Assembly: GCF_030445035.2 (NCBI RefSeq)
Contig: NC_080694.1
Coordinates: 70,757,147 to 70,821,146 of the forward strand
DNA length: 64,000 bases
From: Dasypus novemcinctus
Lineage: Eukaryota; Chordata; Mammalia; Cingulata; Dasypodidae
Reading direction: 5' to 3'
Shown here: one piece after another, positions 1 to 10,905 of the stretch
How the letters are laid out: the number at the start of each line of letters is the position of its first letter
Position numbering within the stretch: the stretch's first letter is position 1
The notes under the pieces: model-generated
Told to the model about the DNA's origin: nothing
Seen by the model: only the letters and a program-made list of their open reading frames with translations
The model's database searches: none
Translations under genes and position numbers: made by a program

Positions 1-1340
1 TAAACAGCAATACAATGTGGTTAATTATGGCTTTAATTATTATAAAAAGGTGTGTGTCACAGAAATACCTTTTATCATAAATTAAAATAACAACACTGTA
101 GTATGCAGCAGTCCTAAATATTGCTTGTTTGTTGTAAGAAGTTAATATCCAACTATGTCACTTTCACTTTGTTTTAAAATGTGCTAAGAATTTCTTAAGT
201 GTCTCCTTAGACAGGTGAAGCCAACCTGCATTCCCCTATCTATGGAAAACCCAACAATGGACTTTTGCAGTGCTTCCCCAAGGCTGTGTGCATAGCCCAA
301 CCATCTGTCCTGGCATGGTGATAATAATCTAGCTGCATAAAATCAGTGGCTGAAACTCTATTGTTGAACCAGTAATCCTTTTTTCAGAATGAAAAGAACA
401 ATCAGAGATAATAGTATCTTCTCTTAAAAGCCTGAACTAGGCAAACAATTGGGACAGGCTGCAAAGTCCCTGCTGCTTTATCAAATTCCTAAATGTGGTT
501 TGGTTGGGTGGGATAAAATTATGCCTCTGTTGTAACTGATGGAATGCAATGTTTTCTGATGTAAATAGAGTTTGTAATATTGTTGAAGTGTTAAATATCT
601 TTATTTTTCATTTAGCTAAAATGTTAAAACCATTGTATGTATTAATTGGGAAAGGTCCTTCATGGAAGTAGGAAAACCTCCAGCAAGCTGCTTTTAATAA
701 TAATAAAAGGAAGGTAAATTGTGGACATTAACTTAGCCTATGAATTGGATGTAGCAAGCACCAATATTGGCTTGGGTAGAGTTTGTGGCAAAAGCAAAAT
801 TTTAAACAAGTACCCCTTGGGTTTTAATCACAACTCTAAAAAGAGGCCAAAAGCAAAATATATGAAAGCAATTGTGTGCAGCATGGGAGGCCCTGCTAAA
901 AGTGAAAGACTTAACCCAACAGTGTTTAGACACTCTAAAGACTGCCATCCTTATCCAGGGGTAGATTGCAAATACTAAAAGCAAGAACTATTGTAAATCA
1001 CCCTCAAATTATGAAAAAAACACCTGGGATACCTGCTAGTAGTAACATGTAACTGTCTGTCATGTCCCTGCCCACTCCACTAACATCCCTTTTAGGACTT
1101 TGATGCAGATGCCTTTGTGAAGATCCAGGGCCCTACCACTGAAACCTGAGAAAAGGCAAAGTGGCTCCACTGAAAAGGCAAACATCGTGAGTACCAAACC
1201 TTGTGGTGCCTAGCCCAGCATTTCCAGCTGCCTGTTATTTGCCAACAGCTCACAGACATCCCCATAAGTTCCTTCATGCTTACCCCAATCACTGTGCCAT
1301 CAGATCCCTCCTGCTCTTGAGAGGAATGAGCTCTCAGATG
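1..1340. other. Unassigned AT-rich DNA leading into ERV 1
   Basis: I recognise no gene here. The stretch is AT-rich with short open frames that show no family signature. From about 1080 onward it may already be decayed leader or surface-Env sequence of the ERV that follows, because an Env-like frame starts at 1345 without a visible break in composition. No LTR, primer-binding site or pol motif was seen, so the 5' part of this ERV is either missing or lies outside the window. Confidence 0.4.
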
Positions 1341-1344
1341 ACCT

Positions 1345-2463
1345 GTGGCAATTGCGGCCATGCAGCACATTAACTTTACAAATTCTGGAACTGTGAACTT
1401 GCAGCTTGTGTCTGCCTATGGACTTTGGGCCTGTGTGCTCTCTCCTTATGCTATTGTGGCAGGAAGTGTTAACATTACAAAGGAAAATGGATACCGGCCC
1501 CTTGGACTAAGGTCACTCATAGTCATAACCTGAAAAAGAATTTGTGGAAAGTATTTCTTGGAATTGCCCCTACTTATAAATGGTTGGGAAATATGATAGG
1601 ACAGTATTTTATGCATAATCAAACATATCATTTTAAAGCCTGTGTTGGAGATCCATTTGTTTTAATAACTGGTAAGATAACTATTAAGAATGTTTCACTG
1701 TCTTATGAAAATGGTGCCTTGTATACATATCAGGAAGTGTGTTGCAGGATGGAGAAACAATAGCAATGGCCAGAAGAAGAAAAGGCATCTGGATACCTGT
1801 GACAATGACATGGATTTGGCAGTCGTCTCCTGAAAGTCAGTTATTGCTACATATGGTACAAGAATTATTGAAACAGACTAAACACTTTATTGGACTGCTG
1901 ATTATAAGTATTTGGGGACTGATTGAAATCATTACAGCTGCTGCTACTGCTATGGTAGCTTTACATGAAAGTACAAACACAACAATATGTACATGATTGG
2001 CATAAAAATACTAGTGATTTGTGTCATAGACAAGAACACATTGATAAACAGTTAAACAATTGGGTTAATGATTTAGAATCTGCTGTTTTGCATATTGGAG
2101 ATGAATTGTATAGTTTAAACTTAAGGGGATTGAAATGTGATTGGAATGAAAGCAACTTTTGTATTACTCCTTTTGCCTGTAATTCATCTGATATAGAATG
2201 GAAAAAAATAAGAATCATTTATTAGGCCATAAATGTAATCACTCTAGAAATGATAGTTACAAAGGAAAGTATTGGATATGTGTCATAATCAAATTCATGT
2301 AGCAAATTATAAGGATATTTTCTCAGATATGATTTCACATATTACAAAATTTAACCCAGTTAATTGGTGGAAATCGCAGCATTTCCTGTCAGCTTTAGGA
2401 ATAGGATTAATCATATTTGTTCTGTTGCTCGTGATTCTTGCCTGTGCCAGACAGTGCTTTTGA
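1345..2463 (+). pseudogene. Broken env of a class II (betaretrovirus-like) ERV
   Basis: This is the remnant of an envelope gene, which in an exogenous virus encodes the surface and transmembrane glycoproteins. Coding similarity is spread over at least five pieces in different frames (1345-1533, 1542-1763, 1739-1996, 1965-2225, 2272-2463), so it is frameshifted and carries stops and cannot make a full Env. Visible landmarks in order are: surface-subunit-like sequence with possible N-glycosylation sites; a hydrophobic, alanine-rich fusion-peptide-like stretch at about 1885-1975; a heptad-rich region; a segment with two cysteines around CDWNESNFC near 2137-2163; and a C-terminal membrane anchor at about 2380-2450. 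This arrangement resembles the HERV-K(HML)/MMTV-like transmembrane subunit. A 3' non-coding stretch, polypurine tract and LTR follow directly, which supports the assignment. The class is an inference from motif style, not from a database search. Confidence 0.75.
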
Positions 2464-2640
2464 AGAAAATTGCAAAGTTTAACAGCCGTGGGACATGCAA
2501 ATAATCTGGTGCTAGCAAAAGCACTTCAATAATTTCCCCAAGTCAGAGAGCTTGGCTGGTAGTCAATGACGGGTAAGACTCTCAGAGGAGGGCAACCTAA
2601 GACAGGCACAGTCACCGCGACAAAAACAAAAAGGGGGAGA
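2464..2640 (+). promoter_or_regulatory. ERV 1 3' non-coding stretch with polypurine tract
   Basis: Between the env stop and the LTR lies a short non-coding stretch ending in an A/G-rich polypurine tract (about 2622-2640) that abuts the TG start of the LTR. In retroviruses this tract primes plus-strand DNA synthesis. The same stretch, including the phrase GGTAGTCAATG and the G-rich tract, recurs before the LTR of the second ERV at 61055-61144, so the two proviruses share ancestry. Confidence 0.7.
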
Positions 2641-3091
2641 TGTTGGAAACTGAGGCACAGTGTCCTCTCAAGGAGAGACGTGCTGCTCCATGGCTATGCT
2701 TGTAACCTAAGGAATGTGGTAATTAAGAGTTCCTGGCAAATGGGATGAAGGCTGAAAGAAAAGATAAGCACTTACCTTTTGTAGTGAATAGAACACTTAT
2801 ACTTTGTACCTTGAGGTAAGATTTTTTTAAATTGCTTAGACTATGGGTAATGCTGCTTGATGTCACATAGGCTACACGTTCCTGCTTATTGGCACCTAGG
2901 CTACATATTTCTGCTTGTTCTCATGTATGCTGGGGTATATAGAGAGCCCCTTGTAAACAATAATGTTGTCTGAGGAGTTATTACTCACAGACCCCCTGAT
3001 CCCAGCTCTCTCGCTCTTTCATTCTCTTTGTTTCCTTCTCCCTTCTCTCTTTCTTTCATTCCCAATACTTTTTGGGTCCAAACCTCAAACA
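2641..3091 (+). repeat. 3' LTR of ERV 1 (451 bp)
   Basis: The element starts TGTTGG immediately after the polypurine tract and ends in CA at 3091. It belongs to the same family as the solo LTR at 29979-30379: both share the start, the CAGACCCCCTGATCCCAGCTC block and a pyrimidine-rich U5. A TATA-like GTATATAG lies near 2935. U3 contains a 29-bp direct duplication (about 2862-2890 and 2891-2919), which helps explain why it is about 50 bp longer than the solo copy. Confidence 0.85.
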
Positions 3092-4142
3092 AGTGTGGGT
3101 TCTGGGAATTCCTCTTTTAAATAGAAACATATATGAAGTGACCTAAAGAAGGAGTAGGAATTATCTAGAAAACAAGGAAAATGTTTCAAAGGCGATGGGA
3201 AAGAGCTTGAAGTGTCAAAATACTGAGAGATGGCTAGGAGTGTATGGGTAAAGAACTTTGTGAGATGAGAAGAAGCCAAATCATGCAGGTCCATGGAGGC
3301 CATCCTAAAGAAACAATCATGAAAAGCCACGGACAAACAGTAAGTATGCAGATGATGCAATCTGACTGTGTTTCGTAACAGTGTATAGGAATAAGAATGG
3401 ACACAAGGATAGAAGATTATTGCTAGAATGTAGAAGGGAAATGATAGTATTCTGGGTTAGAATATTGGTGGTAAAAACTTTTTAAAGTGAGAGGATAGTT
3501 AACTTATATTTCTGCATTCAAATTGATGAGTTTGGGCGATAAATTAGGTACTGGATAAGGATTTGCAGGTGCCCAGAGCAGTTACATTAAAAAACCCGGC
3601 AAATCAAAGGCACCGTTCACTAAGATATAGTGAAAGAGGAGTGCTTTTCCTTATTCTGACATTACCCAAATAGTTCGATTTTATAGGTAAATTCTCTGAC
3701 CAAGTGAAAGAAAATGTTCAGCACATCAAGTAAATAACTTGATAGAAAAAATTTCATCATTTTACAACCATATATATTCCAAGTTACCTATTCCAAACTC
3801 TATAATTTCCTTGTGAGAAAATTCAGACCCTCACTTTAAGAATGAATTCCCAAGGTCAACTAGATAAAATTAAAAATCTAATATTATACTATCACCACCA
3901 TAAAAGAATCTCCAATAAACACAAGATTACTTTGACTGCAATTTCCATTTTACCCATTGATTTTTTATAATTAACATAAATTTTCTGTTTAGATATATAT
4001 TTAATTAACATTTTTAGATAATCTGCATTAATAAATTCCTTCTCTTCCACCTCCTCCTCTATCTCCCTCCCCTCTTTTATTTCCTTCCTTCTTCCTCTTA
4101 TCCACCCTCATTCTCATTCTAGGATTTAGGCAGTGAAGGATT
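3092..4142 (+). other. Upstream flank of olfactory unit 1
   Basis: This non-coding DNA is similar by eye to 32640-33621 upstream of the intact receptor. Examples are the CATTCTGACATTA block (3655 versus 33103), the following stretch about becoming free to diverge around the words for CTCTCTGACCA, and a C/T-rich tract just before the ATG (about 4040-4110 versus 33480-33595). It is part of a segmental duplication. An old interspersed repeat of unknown family seems to be included in the duplicated flank. Any receptor promoter or 5' non-coding exon would lie here, but I cannot identify one. Confidence 0.6.
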
Positions 4143-5473
4143 ATGGACCAAAGTAACTGTAGGTCTCTCAATGGATTTTTTTTTTTAAGATTTAGTTATT
4201 TAATTACCCCCTCCCCCGGTTGTCTGTTCTCTGTGTCCATTTGCTGTGTCTCATTTCTTTGTCTGCTTCTGTTGTCTTCAGTGGCACAGGAAGTGTGGGC
4301 GGCGCCATTCCTGGGCAGGCTGCACTTTCTTTCGCGCTGGGTGTCTCTCCTTATGGGCCCACTCCTTGTGGTACGCGGGGGACACCCCTGCGTGGCAGGG
4401 CACTCCTTGCGCACATCAGCACTGTGCATGGGCCAGCTCCACACGGGTCAAGGAGGCCTGGGGTTTGAACCGCGGACCTCCCATGTGGTAGACGGACGCC
4501 CTAACCACTGGGCCAAGTCCATTTCCCTCTCAATGGTTTTATTCTGCTTGGCTTCGCTGACCACTCTAAGCTGGAGATGATGCTCTCAGGAGTTGTCACC
4601 ATCTTCTATCTAATCACATTGGTGGGTAATGTGACCATCATTCTGGCAACACTCTTGGACTCCCATCTCCACACACCAATGTACTTCTTCCTCAGGAATT
4701 TATCTTTCCTGGACCTGTGTTTCACCACCAGTATCATCCCCCAGATGCTGGTCAACTTGTGGGGGCCTGATAAGAGCATCAGCTGGGGAGGGGGTGGGGT
4801 GGCTGCATCATTCACCTCTACGTTTACATGTGGCTGGGATGCATGGAGTGCCTCCTCCTGGCGGTGATGTCCTACGACTGCTTCATAGCCATTTGTAAGC
4901 CCTTGCATTACTTGGTCATCATGAGCCCTCATCTGTGCCTCAGGATGATTACCACGGTCTGGAGCATTAGTTTGGCAAATTCTGCAGTTTTATGTACACT
5001 CACCCTGCATTTGCCTAGATGTGGAAACAATATTCTGGGCCATTTCTTGTGTGAGTTGCCTACTATGGACAAACTAGCCCGTGTAGACACCACAACAGTT
5101 GAAATGTCTGTTTTTGCTTTAGGCATTTCCCTTGTCCTTACCCCCTCATGCTTATTCTTATATCATATGGCTACATTGCCAAAGCTGTGCTGAGAACGAG
5201 GTCAAAAGTGGGCCAATGAAAAGCAATTAAGTATTAACCTGTGGCTCTCATCTCACTGTGGTGTCCATCTTCTATGGAACTATTATCTACATGTACCTGC
5301 GGCCAGTTAACAGTGTCTCCCAGGGCCAGGGCAAGTTCCTCATTCTATTCTATGCCATCATCACTCCAAGTCTCAACCCCCTCATCTACATCTTAAGAAA
5401 CAAGGAAATGAAGGATGCAGTGAAGAAGCTGATTAGGGCTGAGCACGAAGCTGCAAAGATGAGGAGGAACTAG
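4143..5473 (+). pseudogene. OR2W1-like olfactory receptor pseudogene
   Basis: This is a duplicate of the receptor at 33622-34584, clearly alignable along its whole length, but dead. After the first ten or so codons a SINE is inserted on the opposite strand (4175-4526). Relative to the intact copy there is an 11-bp insertion in the G-rich stretch near 4786-4800, a 1-bp deletion in the C run near 5142-5147, a TGA replacing the arginine codon equivalent to R235 near 5216, and a 5-bp insertion near 5230. The conserved MSYDRF motif after TM3 reads MSYDCF. Surviving hallmarks include the GN of TM1, LHTPMYFF, the second-loop cysteines and PSLNPLIY in TM7. It keeps the normal receptor C-terminus with a stop at 5471-5473. 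No functional receptor can be made; transcription is not excluded. Confidence 0.93.
4175..4526 (-). mobile_element. DAS-type SINE inserted in the receptor pseudogene
   Basis: This is a 352-bp SINE in reverse orientation: its A-tail appears as the T run at 4176-4186, and its tRNA-like head with the B-box-like GGTTTGAACC lies near 4461. It is flanked by a perfect 10-bp target-site duplication, CTCTCAATGG (4165-4174 and 4527-4536). The intact paralogue shows the uninterrupted coding sequence at this position. DAS SINEs are tRNA-derived elements characteristic of armadillos and are mobilised by L1. Confidence 0.93.
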
Positions 5474-5582
5474 AAGTGATGGAAAATATTAGAGTTACTA
5501 AGGCAATGAAATGCACTTTCCAAATGTCTTCCACTTTTATTGATATCCAGATCAAGGAACAGTTAATATGATAATTCTGGTG

Positions 5583-5798
5583 GGGGAATGGATGTGGCTC
5601 AACTGTTTGAGTGCCTGCTTCCCACATGGGAGGTCCTGGGTTTGGTTCCCAGTGCCTCCTAAAATTAAAAAAATAACACACAGCAGGCAAACATATGGAA
5701 AAACCAGTGTGGCTCAGTGGTTGAGCACTGGCTTCCCACATACAGGGTCTTGGATTTAATCCCCAAACCCTGTACCTCAAAAAATAAAATAAAATAAA
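5583..5798 (+). mobile_element. Dimeric tRNA-derived SINE
   Basis: Two similar tRNA-head units lie head to tail (about 5583-5680 and 5697-5798). Each carries a GTGGCTCA-type A box and a GGTTTGGTTCCC or GGATTTAATCCCC-type B box, and the second ends in an AAAAT-repeat tail. The pair is bracketed by a near-perfect 12-bp duplication (5571-5582 and 5799-5810, one mismatch), so it was inserted as one unit. Confidence 0.85.
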
Positions 5799-5810
5799 AT
5801 AATTCTTGTG

Positions 5811-6870
5811 AACAAAACTTGTATGGCTACAAACTTACTTCTTTTTTGCCTTTAATTATTGGCATGTCTTCAGAGAAAATGGGTCACTAGAAATTTTTAT
5901 TTGTGCTAGCAATATAAAAGGAGTATAAACATAAACTTGCATGTTTTGCCTTATTCTAGAACCTCATAGAAACTGATTTGGTTGTCTAATATTATTTTGA
6001 ATACTATGCTGGGATCTTCAGTAACATTTTCATTTGCATATGAAGTAATAATGCACAAACAATTATTTGTTATATTAAATATTTGCAATGCCATCTTGGC
6101 ATCCATGTGGGTTGGTACAGGGCAATGCAATCTGTGAGACATAATTAAGACACTTCACTCTTCCTCCAGTGGACCTGAAATCAATAACTTGAGTAAAGGA
6201 TCATTGTTATTAAAGTCAGTTATTTCTGCAACATGACATAAAGAGAAAAGGCATGCGAATTAAAAGAATTTAGAGGTGACAGCATAGTCGTTCATTTCTC
6301 ATGTATTCATGAAACAGCTGTTCCATGATGGTCGGAATTTCAGTGGAAGAAAAGTATAGCCAGTTTCAAATTAGTAGGCTTTTGACATAGAGCTGGGGAA
6401 TCTTGCAATTTATGTGAATTTTGAGACTGTGGTATTATTTGTATCTAATGGAATTCATAAAATGGATAAATCTTTATATTTCCATTTTTATAATATATCA
6501 ATATTTTTTAGAAAATATGACTTCTGAATTAATTTTCATATATTCTGTCATCTAGCAACTTTCTTGAAAAGACCTCATTAGTGAATTATTGTAATCAGTC
6601 TAGATAAATTTAGAAGGATGCATTTCTGGAATCTGAAAATAGCAATACTTTCCCTTCTATCACTTCATAATTTTTGAAATGGGAAGAAGGAGGAGTCACA
6701 AGATAATTATTTACTTTCCCACTCAGAAAAATACAGTAATGATTCATATAACACCTAGCACCAAATAGAGACCTTGGGACAAGTTGGCTGAACTTATGGG
6801 AAAATGCTCTCTTCTTCCTTGGATAACCAACATTTTAAAATGAAGAAAAACAATTTAAAAAATAGAAATA
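5811..6870 (+). other. Duplicated olfactory-unit flank (unit 1, distal)
   Basis: No gene was seen. The sequence from about 5950 is similar by eye to 43900-44760, for example the ACTTGAGTAAAG/TCTTGAGTAAAG block with the following ATTGTTATT at 6187 and 44169. Its end (6690-6860) is similar to 35930-36040 and 46700-46800 around GCTGAACTTATGGG. It is therefore the remnant of a flank shared by several units, with an internal deletion here. Confidence 0.55.
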
Positions 6871-8330
6871 TTTAATATACTAAAACTGTCTGCTCTCCCT
6901 AAATTCATCTATGGTGCCAATCCAATAGCAATAAAGAAAAGAAACCTTTTTTTTTTTTTTTGATATTTGATAAGGTGAGGCCATAATATTTATGAATTGG
7001 CAAAGGTTTAGAAATGGCGAAGACATTCTGAAGAGGAACTTAAGAAGCCTCCTATTCTACCAGATACTGAGACTCATAATAAACACATAATAATTGACAT
7101 AAGAAGGTATTGGAATAGGCAATGACAAATTCAGTAAAGGAGCAGAATACAAGGTCCAGAAACACCTACACAGTGACAAACACACACAGATACATATACA
7201 CACATAAACACACTCCTAGAGAGTTGATATATGAAAAAGGTATCATGACATCAACAATAACAACAACAACAAAACAATTTCAATAAATTAATGTGCAATT
7301 TGGTTAACCATCTATGATGTTAAGATGCATACCCTAAAACATACACAGAATTTAACTGCAGGAGATAAGGATATAACTTTAAACCTTTTAGGAAATAATA
7401 TAGGTGGATATTATTTATAATATCCTATATATTATTCCTATAATATATTAGGAATACTACAGTCAGAATAATATCATTCTGACTTTGGGATAGGGAAGGA
7501 TTTCTTAACACTTGAAAAAATACTAATAAATTCCTCTATGTAATTCAAAACTTCTGATCATCAAGATTTTTTAAAAAAATATTTTTTAAAATAAGAAGTC
7601 AAGCAACAAACTTAGAGAAAGTAACTGCAAGGTACATAAAAGAAAAAGAATTAAAAGCAAGTAAAAAATAAGAGAGCCTATGAATTGATAAGATAAAAAA
7701 GACAAGGTATGCAATAAAAAAATTTGGCAGATTCTACAAATAGGACTTATAAAGAAGGGTAATTATATATTTCAATAACTATATGAAGATATATTCAACC
7801 TCAATAGTTACTAAGGAAATGAAGACCATGGACACAGTTAGACAGAATTTATACTCTTTGTTGGTAATAATTTAAAGCCTGCAACACCAGGCACCAGTTT
7901 GGGAGGAGATGTAGATCTATTACACATAACTAGGAAAGTGTAAATTTTGATAGAGCCACCATTAGGGGAAACAGTTTGTAAAATTAAATATTTAAAGATT
8001 TCATAAACAGAAATTCCTCTCCTAAGTATATGCCTAAAAGACATTCTTGCATATGCGCTCCAACTGACATACCCAAAAAATGTTCCTCTATCAGCATTCT
8101 AAAGCCAACAACAGTAACCACCACAAATGCTCAATATAATAGATACAGTAGCTGTCATATGTTTGCATAGCAGAATATTATACAAAAATTAAAATTAAAA
8201 AACTATAGCATGCAAAATATATTGGGTAAATCTTAGAAGAAAGTGTTAAGTGAGAAAGTCCCAGAAGAGCATATAAAATGATACCCTTTGTTTAAGTTCA
8301 AAACTTCTAAACCTTAAAATACAAGTTACT
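6871..8330 (+). mobile_element. Old L1 fragment (ORF2 3' part)
   Basis: Degenerate L1 ORF2 sequence in forward orientation. The opening matches the LIYGANPIAIK-type reverse-transcriptase thumb region that in the young L1 lies around 17340. The later part carries short stretches typical of the ORF2 C-terminus and early 3' UTR. Many stops and indels remove any coding capacity. The 7160-7215 stretch is CA-rich and 6945-6961 is a poly-T run. Confidence 0.65.
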
Positions 8331-8334
8331 TAAG

Positions 8335-9755
8335 CATTCATATCTGTAAGTGTGCACCATGAATTTGTTTCCATTGGTCTATGGTGCAGAAACAGACCCT
8401 CACAGGTATGGTCAAGTGATTTTCTACTAGCCTGTCAAACTCACACAGCTCAGGCAGAAAAATCCATTCAACAAATGGTGCTGAAAGAATTGGACATCCA
8501 TAGCTGAAAGAGGGAAAGAGGACCCCTGTCTCACACCTTATCCAAACATTAACTCAAAATGGATCAAAAACTAAAACTAAAAGCAAGAACCATAAAACTT
8601 CTAGAAGAAATTATTGGAAAATATCTTCAAGACCTGGTGGTCGGTGTTGGATTCTGAAAGGAAATGATAGAAGGACTGAGTGGACTACGATGTTTAGTGT
8701 ATGTAGAAGTTTTAATTAGCTTTACTGTAAAATTGGGGAAATGTATAGAGTGGATGGTAACATACAGTGAGTAACAGCTAGTTTATAAATGGGGATGTGA
8801 CTGAAAATGGTAGTCTAGTTATGTAAATGCCAATTGACAGAATGGTTGAGAATAATCTAGGAACAGGATAGCACAGTAAACCAAGAGGTGGATGAGAATT
8901 GCGATTGATGGTACAGATGCAAGAGTGTCCTTTGTGAGCTACAACAAATGTATATCACTACTGCAGGGTGTTGAGAATGTGGAGAAGCATGGGAAAAATA
9001 CAGCCGGAGTGACCTGGAGACTGTGGTTAGTAGTAATAATATAATATTCTTGCATCTCTGCAAAAGATTTACCATGTTGATTCTGAGGCAGTATGGAAAA
9101 TGTGAGCCAAATGTACACTATGGACATGTCAATAATCAGATGATATGATTTCGTCCGTAGAAAATGACATATCACATTGTGGTGTGTTGATGGAGGGGTG
9201 TTGTTTGGGAATTCTGTACATGTGCATGATAGTTTTATAAGTTTACAACTTCTGTCATAAAAATATATTTAAAAAATAATTATAGGGTGGGTTGGGGAAA
9301 AACACACAAAATGTAAGAAAAGAACTATGATTAGTAGTAAGATTTTGACAGTGTTCTCTCACACTTTGCAACAAACGTCTCATGACAATGCAAGATGTTG
9401 GTGGAAGGTTGATATACTGGACCCCTGTATGATGTTATGCATGTTTGCTTTGTAAGTTCACAACTTTTATTATACACTTAATTATTTATGTATGTTCATA
9501 TACAAATGATATAAAGATAATAATAATTGGATTGGTTAGGGGGAACATATTTTGTTTAGTAGTAATATTTTGACAATGCTCTTTAATCATTAAAAAGGTT
9601 TAAAAACAATGCAAGTTATTGGTGGTAGGGTGAGATATTAAATATGTTTGTTTGATGTTATACATGTTTATTTTTTAAGTTCATAAGTATTATACATTTA
9701 TTGTTTATTTATGTTTATGTATGAGTGATATATTTCAATAAATTTTTATAAAAAG
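8335..9755 (+). mobile_element. Old L1 fragment with unusual repeated 3' tail
   Basis: 8450-8640 corresponds to the ORF2 C-terminal region (compare the young L1 at 17660-17840, including the CTCACACCTTAT and GGATCAAA stretches). From 8650 the sequence is a 3'-UTR-like region. Its last 700 bp hold three degenerate tandem units (about 9025-9325, 9325-9545 and 9545-9735), each with TTAGTAGTAAT-type openings, a GTTGGTGG-type block and a TAAGTTCACAACTT-type block. There is no coding capacity. Confidence 0.5.
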
Positions 9756-9845
9756 TGCAGTGAATAGACACAGAAAAGAGACAACATAGAATGGAGCATG
9801 CCACAAGGTGGGGAATAAATAAATAAATAAATCTTTTTTAAAAAG
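9756..9845 (+). mobile_element. 3' end of a DAS-type SINE
   Basis: The GCAGTGAATAGACACAG...GAGACAACA phrase followed by GGTGGGGAATAAATAAATAAAT is the distal part of a DAS SINE, as in 37590-37690. The tRNA head is absent. Confidence 0.65.
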
Positions 9846-10091
9846 TGCAAGGAGGTCATGACTAAAAAGGTCAGAATAGTACAAACTCTGGGAAACCAGG
9901 AAGGGTTAAGACTGTTCTGGGGACAAGGAGCTCCTGGGGTGGCTGGCAATGTGCTATTTTCTTGACCTGGTTGTTAGTTACAAAAATATTCACCTTAACT
10001 CACTGGGGGTCGGGGGGGAGGTGGAGGGAAGGGCCTTATATATATATTTTATTTTATAATAAAACTTAAAGATAATTTTATTAAAATTTAG
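9846..10091. other. Repeat-derived DNA without gene
   Basis: Probably an old L1 3'-UTR type fragment, suggested by the CTATTTTCTTGACCTGGTTG phrase and a G-rich run at about 10005-10030. I cannot fix the family. Confidence 0.3.
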
Positions 10092-10178
10092 GGGAGCAGA
10101 TGTAACTCAAGTGGTTGAGAGCCTGTTTCCCATGTACAAGAATCATGTTCCATTCCTAAAAAAAAAAAAAAAAATTAA
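10092..10178 (+). mobile_element. Short tRNA-headed SINE
   Basis: A GGGGAGCAGATGTAACTCAAG head, a B-box-like block near 10140 and a 17-base A run form a short SINE like those at 43245 and (reverse) 29334. Confidence 0.7.
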
Positions 10179-10189
10179 TTCGTGGTGCA

Positions 10190-10905
10190 TATACTTACTC
10201 TGTTATTTTCAGAATTTAAACAAAATCTCAACAGATTTGCAACACCAGTTCTCCAGTTCATTGGACTCATCCAGGACAAATAACAACATGATGTTTGACA
10301 ATGACCATCTCAAGGACCAGAGAGAGTGTGCAACTGCAAGCAAGATAGTCCCATCCACCTGCCCCATGGGATCTAAGCTCCCTTTCAGTTAGAGGCAGAG
10401 TGAGCATCACCAGCCCAGAATTCTCAGGATTGGGGAATGAACAATGGACTAGTGTAGGCTTACTGGTATTCTGCTATAGAGTTATTGTAATTCTAGCAAT
10501 GCAAGATCTTTTATCATTGATGTGGAGGTAATAGTCATTGGAGGTTCTGAGAGGAGGGAGAGGGAAAAATTGGTGTAATATGGGGGCACTTCTGGGACAT
10601 TGGAATGAAATTGTCCTGAGTAACATTGCAATGACAGATACAGACCATTATGTATTTTCTCATAACTTACAAAATTTTGCAGGAGAAAATGTAAACTACA
10701 ATATAATCTATAATCCACGCTCAGTGGCAAAACTCCAAAATGTGTTAATCCATTGTTACAAACGTACCACACTAATGAAGGATGTTGATGACATTGGAAA
10801 ATGTGAGAGGGGTAGGGAGTGGGACATATGGGAATCCCTATATTTTTTATGTAATATTTATGTAATCTAAAGTATCTTTTTAAAAAATTTAAAAGTATAT
10901 TTTAA
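10190..10905 (+). mobile_element. R1 retroposon copy a (degenerate)
   Basis: The order of blocks matches copies b-d: CCAGTTCTCCAGTTCATTGG, a GGATCTAAG block, a stretch ending in GTGGACTTACTG-type sequence, GTAAACTACAATATAA, a CTCCAAAATGTGTTAATCC block, then the L1-like 3' tail and a run of A. It is more diverged than the other copies and truncated at its 5' end. Confidence 0.65.

Noticed and set aside
721-978. An 85-codon open frame as a small gene
   Set aside because: No family motif, no supporting context, and length within chance expectation for AT-rich non-coding DNA.
4143-4580. A 145-codon open frame starting at the receptor ATG
   Set aside because: It reads from the pseudogene's first codons straight into the antisense SINE; the peptide after residue 11 or so is SINE sequence.
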